64,000 nt of DNA, taken from NCBI GenBank assembly GCA_016808115.1, contig JAEQBH010002439.1:558001-622000 (forward strand), given 5' to 3'. The position numbers were made by a program, and so were the translations under genes. Every line of letters begins with the position of its first letter. Within the stretch, counting starts at the first letter, position 1. This document shows, one piece after another, positions 46,509-57,994 of the stretch. Source of the DNA: Tetrastigma voinierianum (Eukaryota > Streptophyta > Magnoliopsida > Vitales > Vitaceae). Below the pieces are notes generated by a model. The model made no database searches and had not been told where the DNA came from. It saw nothing but the letters and a program-made list of their open reading frames with translations.

Positions 46509-47345
46509 CATCTCACATATGGCTATAGAAGTTAACATTCACGACAGATTCACTTGGGGAATCCTGTCCTGTTTGTCATTCAGTAGCAATGTGATTTCGC
46601 ATTCAGTTATACCATCTCACATATGGCTAAAGTTAGGAATGATACATTCACGACAAATTCACTTGGGAATCCTAATCTTGTTTGTCATCTGCAGCAATGT
46701 GATATCGCATTCAGTATCACCATCTCACATATTTGCTGATATAGGAAGTTGACATTCACGATGCATTCACTGGGAATCCTCAGCCCCGTTTTGTCATTCA
46801 AGAGCAATGTGATTTCGCATTCAATTATTACCGCCTCACATATGTTATAGGTTTCCATTCACGCATGTATTCACTCGGGGAATCCCGCCTCGTTTCACAT
46901 TCAAAGAGTACCGTGATTTCTCACATTCAATTATTACCGTCTCTGCCATGGCTATAGAAGTTTACATTCACTTACATTCGGGCTTGTTGAATCGTCATTA
47001 TTAGTCCAAGAGTAAAATGTGATTTTATTTAATAGTGAGTGATTCACTTTGACTATAGAATTGACATTCATGATAGATCTGGGCTTGTCGAACTTCGTCT
47101 GCTCATTATCCAAAGAGTAAATGTGATTTCGCATTTAACAAAGATGATTCACTTCACCAGAATTGGATATCTAGCGATGATTCAGTTGCTGGAACTCGCC
47201 CGTTGCCAGCCCAAAGAGCAATGTGATTTCGCATTTAATGCGATGATTCACTTTGAATATAGATCACATTCACGACGTATCTGGCTTGTTGAATCATTCT
47301 GCTTTTTCATTCAAAGAGGTACGTGGATCCCCACATTCAAGAATT
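46509..47345 (-). repeat. Tandem repeats of about 105 bp, roughly 8 copies, in LTR A3
   Basis: Units begin near TCTCACATATGG (46511, 46615, 46723, 46834, about 46940, then decayed at about 47035, 47138 and 47241). They contain ACATTCACGA, GATTCACTTGGGGAATC and AATGTGATTTCGCATTCA. The same repeat, reverse-complemented, occurs three times in T3 at 53345-53600. Confidence 0.9.
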
Positions 47346-47719
47346 ACTTGAAATAATTCTGGCGATTTAATCAATGGTAAATCCCACATGTTATCATTCA
47401 ATAAAATATGATTTCACATCTTAATATTTACGACACCTTCACACTTAATTCACTCGTGAACTCACATGTCGGTCATTCAATGATACATTTCAAATCACGC
47501 ATTTTTATGCGTGACTTTGACTTATAGCTCAAATACACGACACATGCATTTTATTTGACAAACATTTCGAATAACAATAATTCAAATCAATATATACATA
47601 TACTTATATATATATATATATATTTCACAAATAGCATTCATAACCGATCATAATCATATTTCAATTCCAATTTCACTTTCAGACATCTTTCAAAGACATA
47701 CTCACCTATGTACTTATTT

Positions 47720-47930
47720 CATATACTCATTCACGTACTCATTTCATACTCATTCATGTATATACTTATTCATATATTCATTCGACGATAATTTTTAGTC
47801 TATAAAAATTTATTCATATATACTCATTCACGTATACTCATTCATATATTCATTCACGTATACTCATTCATATACTCATTTACGTATACTCGTTCATATA
47901 CTCATTCACATATACTATCTGGGGCGTATT
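47720..47930. repeat. Minisatellite TATACTCATTCACG/TATTCATTCATA
   Basis: About a dozen imperfect 14-18 bp units such as CACGTATACTCATTCATATA. Non-coding. Confidence 0.9.
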
Positions 47931-49676
47931 CTATCATTTGTTACTTTCTGGTTATATGTGATAATAAATCATATATAATCTCTAATTCACATTATGTGTC
48001 TATGAAAAATTACCTTCATATTCATATTCATGTTTCATTGCCATTTTCCATAATACATTCATGTTTCATGGAACACATTTATACATGTTGCATTTTCTAT
48101 AATTTTTCTTGTTTCATGCCTATTACACACATGACACTTCATATACTTGTAAAGTATGATGTCTAATAAATCACACCTCCTTCATGTATTCTATTCCCAT
48201 GAGTCTACTTTACTTAGAAATTAATCATTCCAATCGATCATCCAACCAGTTATGGCATTTTCATGCCAAACTAGTCAATTTATCGATATTACACTTGGGA
48301 CAGTTTGTAATACTCATTTTCCAGTGTCTTGACTCCATATTTGACACTTGTTCTTTGTACTCCTTTAAATCTAAGGTTCTAAGGGTTCTTCTCCAATTGG
48401 AATCACCCAAATCGGAGCACCGAAACTCGAGTTATGTCCTAAACAACCCGGACTACTCTATGTTAAAAAACAGAACCAGAATTTGGCTTGAACATGGCCC
48501 CACTTTGAGTAAAATTTTGGGCCTCATAGAATCAGAATTTGAAGGTACCTATTTCTGAATGTTTGGTTTTCCTTGAAGTCTAGTTTAATTAGCCACTTGA
48601 ATCACTTAAATCGAATAAGAATTGAGAAAGTTATGGCTAAAATACGAAAAACTCGGCCGTATCGATAAAAGTGCACTTATTAATGTGCGACCTATACCTG
48701 CAGACATGTTCGGGTTCGATAAGTGTACCGGTACATGTTCAAGGTGTACCGTACATGTGGACCAAATGCCCAGAATGTGTGTTTTCTCCTATTTTTCCAT
48801 ATTTTTTCATCCCAAACTAACTCTATACTTCATACACACATCAAAACCATATTTCATATTCACCAGAACCTCAATTATACTCAAATCATCTTTCAATGGA
48901 TATCTTCTTCAAAAACCCTTCATGATTTACTCTCAAAGGCAACTCTCTAATATGGGTAATAACCCATACATAAACTAAATATGATGATTAGTTAGGGTTT
49001 GTTCTAACCCTAACTCAATTTATTCTCAATTAAACCATGAATCCAACCTCAAATGAGGATTATATACTTTTCAGGCTATTTAAGGTTTTACCAACTATAC
49101 TTTCCATAATTTTAAGTATTAGGATGAAACCCTAGAAAAATCAATTGAAGGAATCCTTATCCGTTGTCTTATTATAAACAAAACATATATACATGTTAAT
49201 AGTCATAGTTCCATACCTTTTTTACTTTGCTTCTTCTTCTCTCTTCTTCTCTTCTCTTCTTCTTCTTCTTCTTCTCTCTTTTCCTCTCCCCTCTCTCTCT
49301 CTACGGTTTGGTCTTCCTCCTAATGAGACCAATTTTTTGTCTTAAATCCCATGTTTTGTTAAGGCCATGTTTGGCCAAGTCAAAACCCATTTTTGCTTTT
49401 TTAACTTTTCTTACTTTTACTTCGTCCCCCATTTCTCTTCTGCTTTATTTGCACCCTAACTTATTAAATTTCTATTTTTGACATCCCATCTTTTCACAGT
49501 CTACACCTCTGCATATCAACCCACGATTTATGCCATTTATGTCCCTATAGAATGACCACTTATTCTTTGTCTCTAATATTCATTTCGGTCTCTAATTTTA
49601 TTCGAAAAATTCATTTAGCTTATAATATACCTTAAACAAGTCCGAAAACTGCTAGGGAATATTTCTGGGTGTTACA

Positions 49677-51219
49677 ATCCTCATGCGATCTTGCAGTCAT
49701 CCGGGCTCTACCTCCGATTTCCCATCCGTGCCTACCCAAGCCTCTGCCCCTCCACAGAGCCAAGATCCACCGCCCACCCAAATTCTCAAGCAACCTCTTG
49801 ATCTCTCATAGCTACAGCCAGCAGAAGAGGCAATTTACCTCCGGCTACACCTTCAAAGAAGACTTCAACTTGCCCAGTGGTGAGGCGACCTCCCACTGGC
49901 CACACATTGAGGAGGTAGCACTTTCTCTAACTTCTTCAATCCGAGCGCCCACGCGACAATGCGACATTTGGTCAGAGTTAGCGAAGGAAGACTTTCACAT
50001 TCATGTTTATTTCATATTTTTAACAAGCCCCTTTTGTGATGTTTGGGTTATTTGTTACTTATCATTTTTTGTTGAAGCTGTAGTTGTTCTTGTAAAGCTA
50101 AAAAATATAGCCAGCATATCTTTTATACATACCATATAGCTTATTTTCAATTCAAAAATAGCACCCATTTGCACCTTTTTTTTTTTCGGGTTTACTTAAC
50201 CCGTGCTGGAAAATTGGAAACACCTTGCCAACAAGTTATTGATGTTAGATTGTTCCATGCATGGTTATAGATGACCGCTGAAGTCTCATTGTTTTCATCC
50301 TTCTTCTTCCATCACCTTTAGCTAACTAATAATACGTTGCACACGCTTTCTTCAATAAGCTAAGAAACTGCCTAGCCCCTTACTTTGCAAAACCTACCCT
50401 AGTTTCATTGACCACCTGCAATAAGTTAAGGACCCCGAGAAAAGAAGCACAATGGTTCAAGAATAATAAAAAGAAAAGAAAATAAAAATAAAAATAAAAA
50501 TAAAAAGAATAGAGAAGCCGCGACGCTCCGCTCAAAACCCGAGCACCTGGCCTCGAGGGGTATACGATGAAAGTCTTTAAACTCCGATGCCCCAAACCAA
50601 CGGTTGGGACACCGACTTAGTGCTCGCTAAGCATGGGTGGATAGTGAGGCTGAAGGAGTTGTAGGTGCCGGAGTTTCAAATCATTCCTGAGTCTGGGTGA
50701 AACCCCCAAAGAGTTAGTGGCTTGAAAGATCCTGGCGACTTGATGCCCTAAGCCTTAACTGCTAGGAGTCATCGGTGGATCCGCTACACGGACTTTCGTG
50801 AGGTCGATTCTCAACATTGCATCCTACAACACTTAAAAGAAGTGTGGAATAAGAGGAGCCAAATCTATCTAGGGTTGGTCATCGGTTTCTAGGTCTTCAT
50901 AGTAGCTCGTTGGAGGGAGATAGCAGTTTAGCATTTTATTGTTAAAAACTGATCATATAAACACTTAGATTTTGGTGGAAGTTTCAAGTCGATTCCCTTG
51001 AGTTGGATGCTCTTCTGAAACTTGATTCTGTATGGCATTTATTCTCCCAAGATGGTTATTGTGTAGGGTCTTGGTGATTCATACTGAAGGTTAGACATTA
51101 CTCATCCGTATACTTTTTGAAATACCTTTCCTTTTGTTTTTGTTTTTTTTTTTTTTTTTTTGTGAACATAATTTGTTTGCTCTCTCTTTCTTTCTATCAT
51201 GCTAAGGGACTAGCAATGT
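49677..51219 (+). other. Athila 3' internal region beyond A3
   Basis: A decayed continuation of the downstream ORF and 3' UTR. The frame 49669-50139 starts inside A3 and is not a gene. The stretch 50520-50640 (AAAACCCGAGCACCTGGCC...GACACCGACTTAGTGC) is the 3' UTR sequence that I associate with Athila elements. No other gene was seen. Confidence 0.6.
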
Positions 51220-51234
51220 GTCGGTTGGGGGGAG
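51220..51234 (+). promoter_or_regulatory. Athila polypurine tract
   Basis: GTCGGTTGGGGGGAG immediately precedes the 3' LTR start TGATTAGTGCCC. Confidence 0.85.
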
Positions 51235-52567
51235 TGATTAGTGCCCAAATAGTGCTATTTTGAACCCTGTTTATTGTAGGTTTCGAGCACTTTTTGTGTA
51301 CTAATCAACTTAGTTAATCAATCTGACACACTGGCTGTCATGACTACACTACTGATCACATTTTATGGCTATATTAGTAGTTTTGAAAGCTAAATTAGGC
51401 TAAAGTCATTGAGTCGACTCGAATGCGAAGAATTCAAGCCGAACTCGGATTTGCAGGTCAGAAGTCAAAAGGAAATTGGAGCAGAAAATGGAAGAATTCA
51501 AACACCATACTTGCGGTGGCTGCGAAATCTCGCGAACTCGCGTAATTTCGTGTTGCAAATTTTCGTGAACTTGCTCCCGGTGGTCTTGTTGGACCCCTGC
51601 TTTTTTACCACAGCTTTTTTTTGTACCTTTTCCCCAAACTACCCTCTTTGAATTTTTGGTAGTTTATGCGTTTTTGTACTTTGACTCGAGTAGTATATAA
51701 GCCTCACCAAGCTCGTACGTAGACATCACTGAATGCACAAATTTTGGCGCGAAAGCTTTCAAATTTCTCGCCCCGTTCTTCTCTTCTCATTTTCTTCACA
51801 TTCGCCACAAACACCCCGAGATGTGGAAAACTCGTAGAATGGTTGGCTGCCTCCCATCCTTGAAGAGTCATCGCCGGGTAGGGCCTTTGAGGTAAACCGC
51901 CGTCCACTTGTTTTTAACGCAGCGCTTGTCGTCATTTATGCCTTTATCTCTCACTTTAGGTTTAAATCCTTTTGATGTATCCTGATTGACTAGTACTTGG
52001 CAATCTTTTTGTGGTTCAGTGGATGCTTATTACTAGATCCACTGATGCCGCTAGGGGTTGCCATTTATTTGTCACTCCGCAAGGTAGATCAAAGGATCGC
52101 TTTTGGCTGGGTTTTGAAACATTAATGACCAATAAATGCTATTTCTCAAGAGGAAACTATTGTGGTTCTGGCTTATAGCTAAATGAAGATCCGGGTTCGA
52201 AATGACTATAGGTCATTCTCCCTAATGCGAGGAAATGGACCCGAGGGACTCCCGCTGCTCCTAAAACTCCCAAACCCGGGCTGGGTTTGAGACTTCAAGG
52301 AGTTCTTTTACATTTTATCAAGTAAAGCCTTCAAATCACCAACCCTAATCGCTTTTATGAAAAGCCTAAAATCCAAAGTGAAGTCACCATTTTGACTCAA
52401 CTGCTGGTTATCTAAGCATGAAGAAAAACCCATATTTCAGGTTCGAACTTGAGCTACTATACTGCAAAGAGCTATGCTACGACAGTGAGAGGTTTAGGTT
52501 TATAAATATTATTGATTCCGAAAGTAACAAATCTTTACCCCAATGCATACTACGATTTCACTGACCA
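51235..52567 (+). mobile_element. Athila 3' LTR
   Basis: 1,333 bp from TGATTAGTGCCCAAATAGTGC to CTGACCA. It is uninterrupted, so it shows the pre-insertion form of the site occupied by A2 in the 5' LTR. The flank AAACCCTAATCC continues the T3 LTR. Confidence 0.9.
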
Positions 52568-52729
52568 AAACCCTAATCCATCCAATATGGTTTATGGTTG
52601 GTTTAGGATGATATTAGGATGTATTAGGAGTGATTCCCATGTTTTGTTTTGGGATTTTGAGGATTTTTGGAGGAAATCAAAAAATGAGGAAAACTAGAAA
52701 ATCTAGGCAAAAATCGAGCTCCTACGCGT

Positions 52730-52841
52730 CAGCGAGGGTATCCCATGCCTTGGAGTAGGCAAAAATCGGGCTCCTACGCCGCAGCATAGGGAACCCATGC
52801 CGCGGCGTAGACTTACGCCAAGGCATGGGATACCCTCGCTG
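52730..52841. repeat. 24-bp perfect inverted repeat with inner hairpin (LTR T3)
   Basis: The left arm 52730-52753 and right arm 52818-52841 are exact reverse complements (CAGCGAGGGTATCCCATGCC...). The 64-bp spacer holds a second pair, CTACGCCGC / GCGGCGTAG. The words AAAAATCG(A/G)GCTCCTACGC repeat in direct orientation. The GC content is far above the surroundings. Confidence 0.9.
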
Positions 52842-53344
52842 CGGTGAGGCCGTGGTGCCAAAATGGCACCTCTCAGTACGCACCTGGCCAGAAGAATTGT
52901 CAAGGGCTACAAATAGCCTACTATTCATGAGTGCGTTTGGATTTTTGCTCGAACACCTCGTATTCGTACACCGATAGTTTGGGGACCCTAATAACAAAGG
53001 TTTAACGGGGGTTCATAAGAGTGTAAAGAGAGTTCGCTTCGCCATGATATTTGTTTAGTGCGATTAATTATTCAAACTACCAAGAGTGAGAATTCAGATT
53101 TGACTAAAGGTGAAGACAAATAACTTAACCTAGGACCTGTATCGAAGAGACAAGGGATCGATAAATTGGTCCGTTCTTCTATGACTCAATTCCCATTTCA
53201 AGTTTTATTTGTGAAATATATGCAGATATATTGATTTGAATTTTATTACACTCAAATGTTTGTCAAATATCTGCATGTGCGTGTGTATTTGAACTATAAG
53301 TGAATTTACTACATGTGAGTAAATTGATTTGAAATGTATATTGA

Positions 53345-53600
53345 ATGACCAACATGACGGGATTCACCAACTGAATTCGTCATGAAGGTAACCGTATTTG
53401 TTCAATGTGAAATCACATTACTACTAAATGACAAAAAATGGCGGGATTCACCAACTGAATCCGTCGTGAATGTTAATTTCATACCCAATGTGAGATCAGA
53501 ATATCGAACGCGGAAATCACATCACTACTCGAACTTAGTAACAGGACAAGATTCACCCACTGAATTTGTCGTGAATGTTGACTCTATAGTCATATGTGAA
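53345..53600 (+). repeat. Three tandem repeats of about 95 bp in LTR T3
   Basis: Each unit has GGGATTCACCAACTGAATCCG, CGTGAATGT and a CAATGTGAAATCACATTAC-type hairpin. It is the reverse complement of the A3 repeat, consistent with the opposite orientation of the two LTRs. The open frame 53382-53696 is a by-product. Confidence 0.85.
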
Positions 53601-54292
53601 ATTGCAAACCAAAAAGCGAAAAATGATATTAAAAAGTGTATTTGTATAAGTATCTTTTACATTACACATAGACATTGTATAAAGGCATTATTTTGATAAA
53701 TGCATGATTTGTATTGAACTGAAATGGAATAGAGAATTGTATAGAACCATTAAGTATGAAAATGCTTAGCGATATTTTACCACACGCGCAGTACCGAGGA
53801 TATATAGTAATCGAAAGCGACCTGCAGTCGAGGAGCTCAGAGTCACTCCATTAAGTTCACGGAGTATGCTCCGTCACATACATCTTCACCATTTTTTAGC
53901 ATGACATTGTTTTGTAAACAAAAGGAGTAGAACTCCGAAATTATTTTTGTACCTATATCTGAATACGATTTTGGATATTATGTTGTAAACGGCATGAGAT
54001 GCCATTTTTTGTTAAATGCACATTTTGTAAAGGAATTGCATTGAATTTGTAAATGTTTATGGGCTTACCCCAAATTGAAATCGTTTCCACAAAGATTTGA
54101 GAACGAAAACGCTTATATTAATGAAATGTATTTGATATATGGATTTGATTAATGGCTTCGACCGGCGTCCCTGTGATTCGGTTTTCGCACTACCAACCAG
54201 TTCCGGGACCAGAAGGATGCGCTAATTTTAGTGGTTTAAGAGCATCCTGGATCCGGGATTCGACTCCGTCAACCCAAGTCATCGAAAGGGTG

Positions 54293-54630
54293 CTAAAGAC
54301 ACCCATGGAAATGTGGACGACATCGAAAACTTAATTTAAGTCATATCCACATATGGGGTTGTCCCGCTTATGTATTAAAGCAGTCATCTGACAAGTTGGA
54401 TGCAAAGTCAAAATTGTTGTTGGTTTGTTGGATATCCAAAAGGTACAAGGGGTTACTATTTTTACAATAAATCTAACATGAAGGTATTTGTGAGTACAAA
54501 TGCTAAGTTCATGGAAGAAGAATATATCATGAATCACATAATTAGGGATATGAATGAATTGACAAAAAAAAGACTGAATTCCCTAACATCCAAGATAATG
54601 TTGTTCCTATTGATCCACAACTACTAATAC
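54293..54630 (+). pseudogene. Copia C: integrase, second part
   Basis: Continues the codons cut at 31804: TPMEMWTTSK, then PHIWGCPAYVLKQSSDKLDA and VCW.SKRYKGLLFLQ-type reading around 54350-54480 (the typical GYPKGTKGYYFY block, frame-shifted at 54425), then KVFVSTNAKFMEEEYI. This is the C-terminal integrase and linker of Ty1/copia. Confidence 0.85.
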
Positions 54631-54659
54631 TTGATACTAATACACCAAATATGCCTCGT

Positions 54660-55432
54660 CATAGTGGGAAGGTCATTAGACCACTTGTTATGCTCATGTT
54701 GATGGGAGAATCATCTTTGACAATCCAAGAGTCACATGAGGATGATCTCATAAGTTACTACAAAAACAATAATGATAAGGATTTCGTCAAAAGAGGCTAT
54801 GAAACTGCAGTTAGAATCTATGTATTCTAATAATGTGTGGATTCTTGTGGATTTACCCCAATGGATTAAACTCATTGGTTGTAAATGGGTGAACAAGAGA
54901 AAGAGAGGAGTAGATGGAATGGTTGAAAAATATAAAGTTAGATTGGTGGCAAAGGTTATAGTAAAAAATCATGTTTTGATTATGAGGAAAATTTCACTAT
55001 GGGCTGCGATCAAGTCCATCAAAATACTTCTATCCATTGCAACATATTATGATTATGAAATATGATAAATGGATGTCAAGACAACATTCCTTAATGACTA
55101 TCTTGAAGAGAACATTTATATGATGCAATGAAATGGTTTCATAACCGAAGGTCAAGAACACATGGTATGCAAGTTGCATAAGTCCATATATAGACTTAAG
55201 CAAGCATCGAGATCATGGAACAAACATTTTGATCAGGAAATCAAATCTTTTCGTTTTGATCAAAATGAAGAGGAACCTTGTGTACATAGAAAGATGCAGG
55301 ATGATATAGTGGTTTTCTTGATTTTATATGTGGATGACATTTTGTTGATCGGAAACGACTTTGAGATGTTGTTAAGTGTAAAGATCAAGTTCGTTACTCA
55401 ATTCCAAATGAAGGATTTGGGAGAGGCGTAAT
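54660..55432 (+). pseudogene. Copia C: reverse transcriptase
   Basis: WILVDLPQWIKLIGCKWVNK and KYKVRLVAK (54838-54955) open the domain. QMDVKTTFLND (55067-55098) carries the first catalytic Asp. VCKLHKSIYRLKQASRSWN and FLILYVDDILLIGND follow; Y-V-D-D is at 55327-55338. FQMKDLGEA ends at the stop 55429-55431. Stops at 55063, 55129 and elsewhere inactivate it. Motifs fit the Tork/TAR group, but lineage is not settled. Confidence 0.9.
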
Positions 55433-56310
55433 ATGTTCTAGGTATTAAGATAATACGAGATAGAAAGAATAAGATTATTGCACTTTCTTAAGAAAATTAT
55501 ATAGATAGTATATTGTCTAAGTACAACATGCAAGATTCCAAAAAGTGTTTACACCTTTTAGATATGAAATCAATCTTTCTTAGGACAAGTGTCCAAAGAC
55601 AAATGAAGAGAAAGAATACATGAAGACAGTACGATATGCTTCAAGAATGTGGGTAGTTCATATGTGATGTTATGCAATTAGACTAGATATATGCTATCCA
55701 GTTGGAATGGTGAGTAGGTATCAGTCTAATCCAGGTAGGGAACATTAGACCGTTGTGAAGCATATACTCAAGTACCTAAGGAGAATGAGGGATTATATGC
55801 TAGTTTATCATGGGGATGAGTTAGCCCCTATAAGATATACTGATTCTCACTTTCAGGCAGATGCGATTTAAGAAAATCCACCTCTGGATATGTTTTTACA
55901 TTGGATGGAGTAGCTGTTAGTTGGAGGAGGATGAAGTAATCATGTATTGTTGATTCAACTATGAAAGCTGAATATGTAGCAGCATCAAAGGCAGCTAAGG
56001 AAGCAATATGGCTTAGGAAATTCCTTATGGAATTAGGAGTCATAGCTAAGGTTGTTAATTCATGATCTTGTATCAGGATAATAATGTGACCGGGCTGTCA
56101 AGCCAAAGAACCAAGGAATCATAGGAAAGGCAAGCACATCGAAAGGAAGTATCACCTAGTTCGAGAGATTGTGTAGAGTGAGAGATTATAGTAGAAAAGA
56201 TTCCATTTGAGGATAACCTAGTAGATCTTTTTACTAAAGCACTTAAGACTAAAGTGTTTGGCTCTCATGCATGCAACATAGGTCTCAAATGTACTCTCTA
56301 GTTTTTTAGT
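55433..56310 (+). pseudogene. Copia C: connection and RNase H
   Basis: YVLGIKIIRDRKNKIIALS and ENYIDSILSKYNMQDSKK (55433-55545), SRYQSNPG (55718), LKYLRRMRDYMLVYHGDEL (55770-55825), YTDSHFQAD (55836-55862, catalytic Asp strand), STSGYVFTLDGVAVSWRRMK (55880-55940), DSTMKAEYVAASKAAKEAIW with the catalytic Glu (55952-56010), KHIERKYHLVREI (56134-56170) and DNLVDLFTKAL (56212-56250), closing at the stop near 56300. Several stops and frameshifts. Confidence 0.9.
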
Positions 56311-57312
56311 TTCATGGTTTATAATGTAATTAGTTTGCATTGATAAAATTGTGTTTCACATTTCGTATTATTGTGTTCATTCAAGCTCTAGTTTAAGAAC
56401 ACGGTATGTCTAGGTGTGTGTGGATGCACAGAGGACACGTGATGCTGCTCCTTGTATTTGAGGTTGTTCGCAACGATTCATGGATGTTGGTAATCCATAA
56501 GTAGTTATGGTATGATATTTGCCTAGTTATTGGGAGTAGTTTGTCACAACTCCTAGAATGGGGTCTTTAGGATATCATACCAGCATGTACTTGGTACATA
56601 TTGAACGAGACTTAGGATTGAAAATCATCATATGCTATATTTGGATGGTTTTGCCCCTAGCTACTATCTCACATGGGCTCTTAACCCTGAGGCTTGTTAG
56701 AGAGTTGAGGGGAGTAGGTTGTCATTTTGAGGTGCTCCTTGTGACCATCTATTAGTGATAGTCACTCAGAGTGATATTGGATGGCTTCATGCTATAGCTC
56801 ATAAAATCTTGCTTTGACTCTGACACAATTGCATGATTTAATTCTAATTATATGGCAATATACAACCTGATGTATCTTAAAAGATGATTAATCATAATTG
56901 TCTCTAGAAATAAGGCGACTTTATAATTTGAGTTTGGGGCGAATCCCTACGTCATGATCAAGTCAAAGGGTAAACTTGTAGCCTTAAGGTGTGTACGGTA
57001 ATTTCGGAGTATTTTATAGTATAATGTTTGAAATTACTAATATCGATTCAAGGGGAGGTGGTGTGAGTGATTAGTAGGGCTTGATAATCTTCCACAATGA
57101 TTTGGAATGAGAAGTTTTCGATTTTGGAGTACAATTGGTCTACTATAGTGGTCTGACTGACCAATTGTGGAGTTATGTCTAATTAATTCCACGAAAGCAA
57201 AAATTGGAAAGTACTGTGGGTCTCCGAGCAAACCCATTTGTAAGTGGCCAATGTTATGAGTAGTTTATGATCCACATGAGCCTTCAAGTTTGCTTTAGGG
57301 CTAGTAGGAGAA
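56311..57312 (+). other. Copia C 3' untranslated region
   Basis: No gene. The frames at 56558-56755 and 57037-57237 have no motif. The region ends in a weak purine tract (TAGTAGGAGAA, 57302-57312) ahead of the LTR. Confidence 0.55.
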
Positions 57313-57696
57313 TGTTAGAATTAAGCCCTGGTAAGCAAACTAGAGTTTTAATGATGTTAGACCATTGAACTTATATGAGTTAATTATTGGCCCAAGTATG
57401 TAAGTGGATTCAATGGCCCACTAAACCCTATTATAAATATAATATTATATTTAGGTTTAACGGGACAAACTAATTTAAGAGGGAAGAAAATTTCTTTGTG
57501 TCTCAGATCTAAAAAAAGAAAAAAGGCTTGACGTTTTAACCCACACTCATGGTCAAGATCCATTCACTGATCGGGCCCCACTTTGCTAAGATGTATTTTA
57601 TCAAGTCAATAAATATATTTTTATTTCATTGTTCGTGGTTTTGCTTCACAAGCAGATTAAATCTAGATTATGGAGGGATGTCTCGACTCCAACACA
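57313..57696 (+). mobile_element. Copia C 3' LTR
   Basis: It starts TGTTAGAATTAAGCCCTGG and probably ends CCAACACA. A TATA-like TATTATAAATATAATA lies at 57428-57446. About 384 bp, a usual copia LTR length. The 5' LTR was not found in the window, so the end is not confirmed. Confidence 0.6.
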
Positions 57697-57994
57697 AGAC
57701 CTTAGCTTAGCTCTCTCTATAGGTCTAAGAAAACCAAGGCCTAAACACGTGACGCCCGACACAAAGATCGATCCATGATAGCCCAATTATTCCACCATGA
57801 CAACATGTGATGGCAGGCAAGCCCATTCTATCATATCAAGATGATGAAACAGGAAACGCTGGAGATACTAGCCAATGCGGCAACATGTGTAAGGAAATAT
57901 CCCTTATAAAGGGGGAGACTTCCCTAAAAAGGGAAGGGAAGAAAAAAAAAAAAAAAAAATTTGATCCCCAACCGGGTAGCTGGTTACCATCTTA
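57697..57994. other. Unassigned, between copia LTR and repeat R
   Basis: No gene was recognised. An A-run lies at about 57942-57959. The frame 57807-57995 is lysine-rich because of this run. Confidence 0.4.

Larger units (their letters stand above)
45365..49676 (-). mobile_element. Solo LTR A3 in the Athila 3' region
   Basis: About 4.3 kb. The minus strand starts TGTAACACCCAGAAATATTCC at 49676. The left end is placed at 45365 by alignment with A2 (TTTCGGG...ACTCTT then T-run, ACTACCACCG(A)GTGGTG and ATCTATACACATAT are shared). Terminal bases at the left are degenerate and no clean target duplication was found. It contains the about 105-bp tandem array (46509-47345), a TATACTCATTCACG minisatellite (47720-47930) and a CTT-rich tract (49230-49300). 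Same family as A2 and T3. Confidence 0.75.
32389..52567 (+). mobile_element. Athila-lineage Ty3/gypsy element, complete but dead, with two solo LTRs inside
   Basis: 5' LTR (32389-37528, split by A2), primer site, gag, protease, RT, RNase H, integrase, a downstream env-position ORF (split by A3), a 3' UTR, a polypurine tract and a 3' LTR (51235-52567). The length without the two inserts is about 11.9 kb, normal for Athila. The A-rich target duplication (A)AAAC flanks it, and the T3 sequence rejoins naturally across it. The two LTRs are clearly similar but differ by many substitutions and indels, so the insertion is old. Confidence 0.85.
31805..54292 (+). mobile_element. Solo LTR T3 inserted in copia C, itself split by Athila
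   Basis: The left part is 31805-32388 (starts TGTAACACCCCAAAAATAATT) and the right part 52568 to about 54292, 2.3 kb in all when the Athila element is removed. The flanks ACTAA (31800-31804) and GCTAA (about 54292-54296) are a near-perfect 5-bp duplication of copia integrase codons. No internal region is present, so it is a solo LTR. The right part carries an inverted repeat (52730-52841) and about 95-bp tandem repeats (53345-53600) that recur, in opposite orientation, in LTR A3. The terminal bases at 54292 are degenerate. Confidence 0.75.

Noticed and set aside
45365..49680. Target duplication for A3
   Set aside because: Neither ATCCT at the right nor AGGAG or CCATC at the left match, so I did not claim one.
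49669..50139. 156-codon + frame
   Set aside because: It starts inside LTR A3 and crosses the LTR/Athila boundary; at most its later part is a decayed Athila 3' ORF.
53382..53696. 104-codon frame with repeated peptide DSPTE(S/F)VVNV
   Set aside because: Produced by the about 95-bp tandem repeats in LTR T3; the same DNA in A3 is not open in the matching frame.
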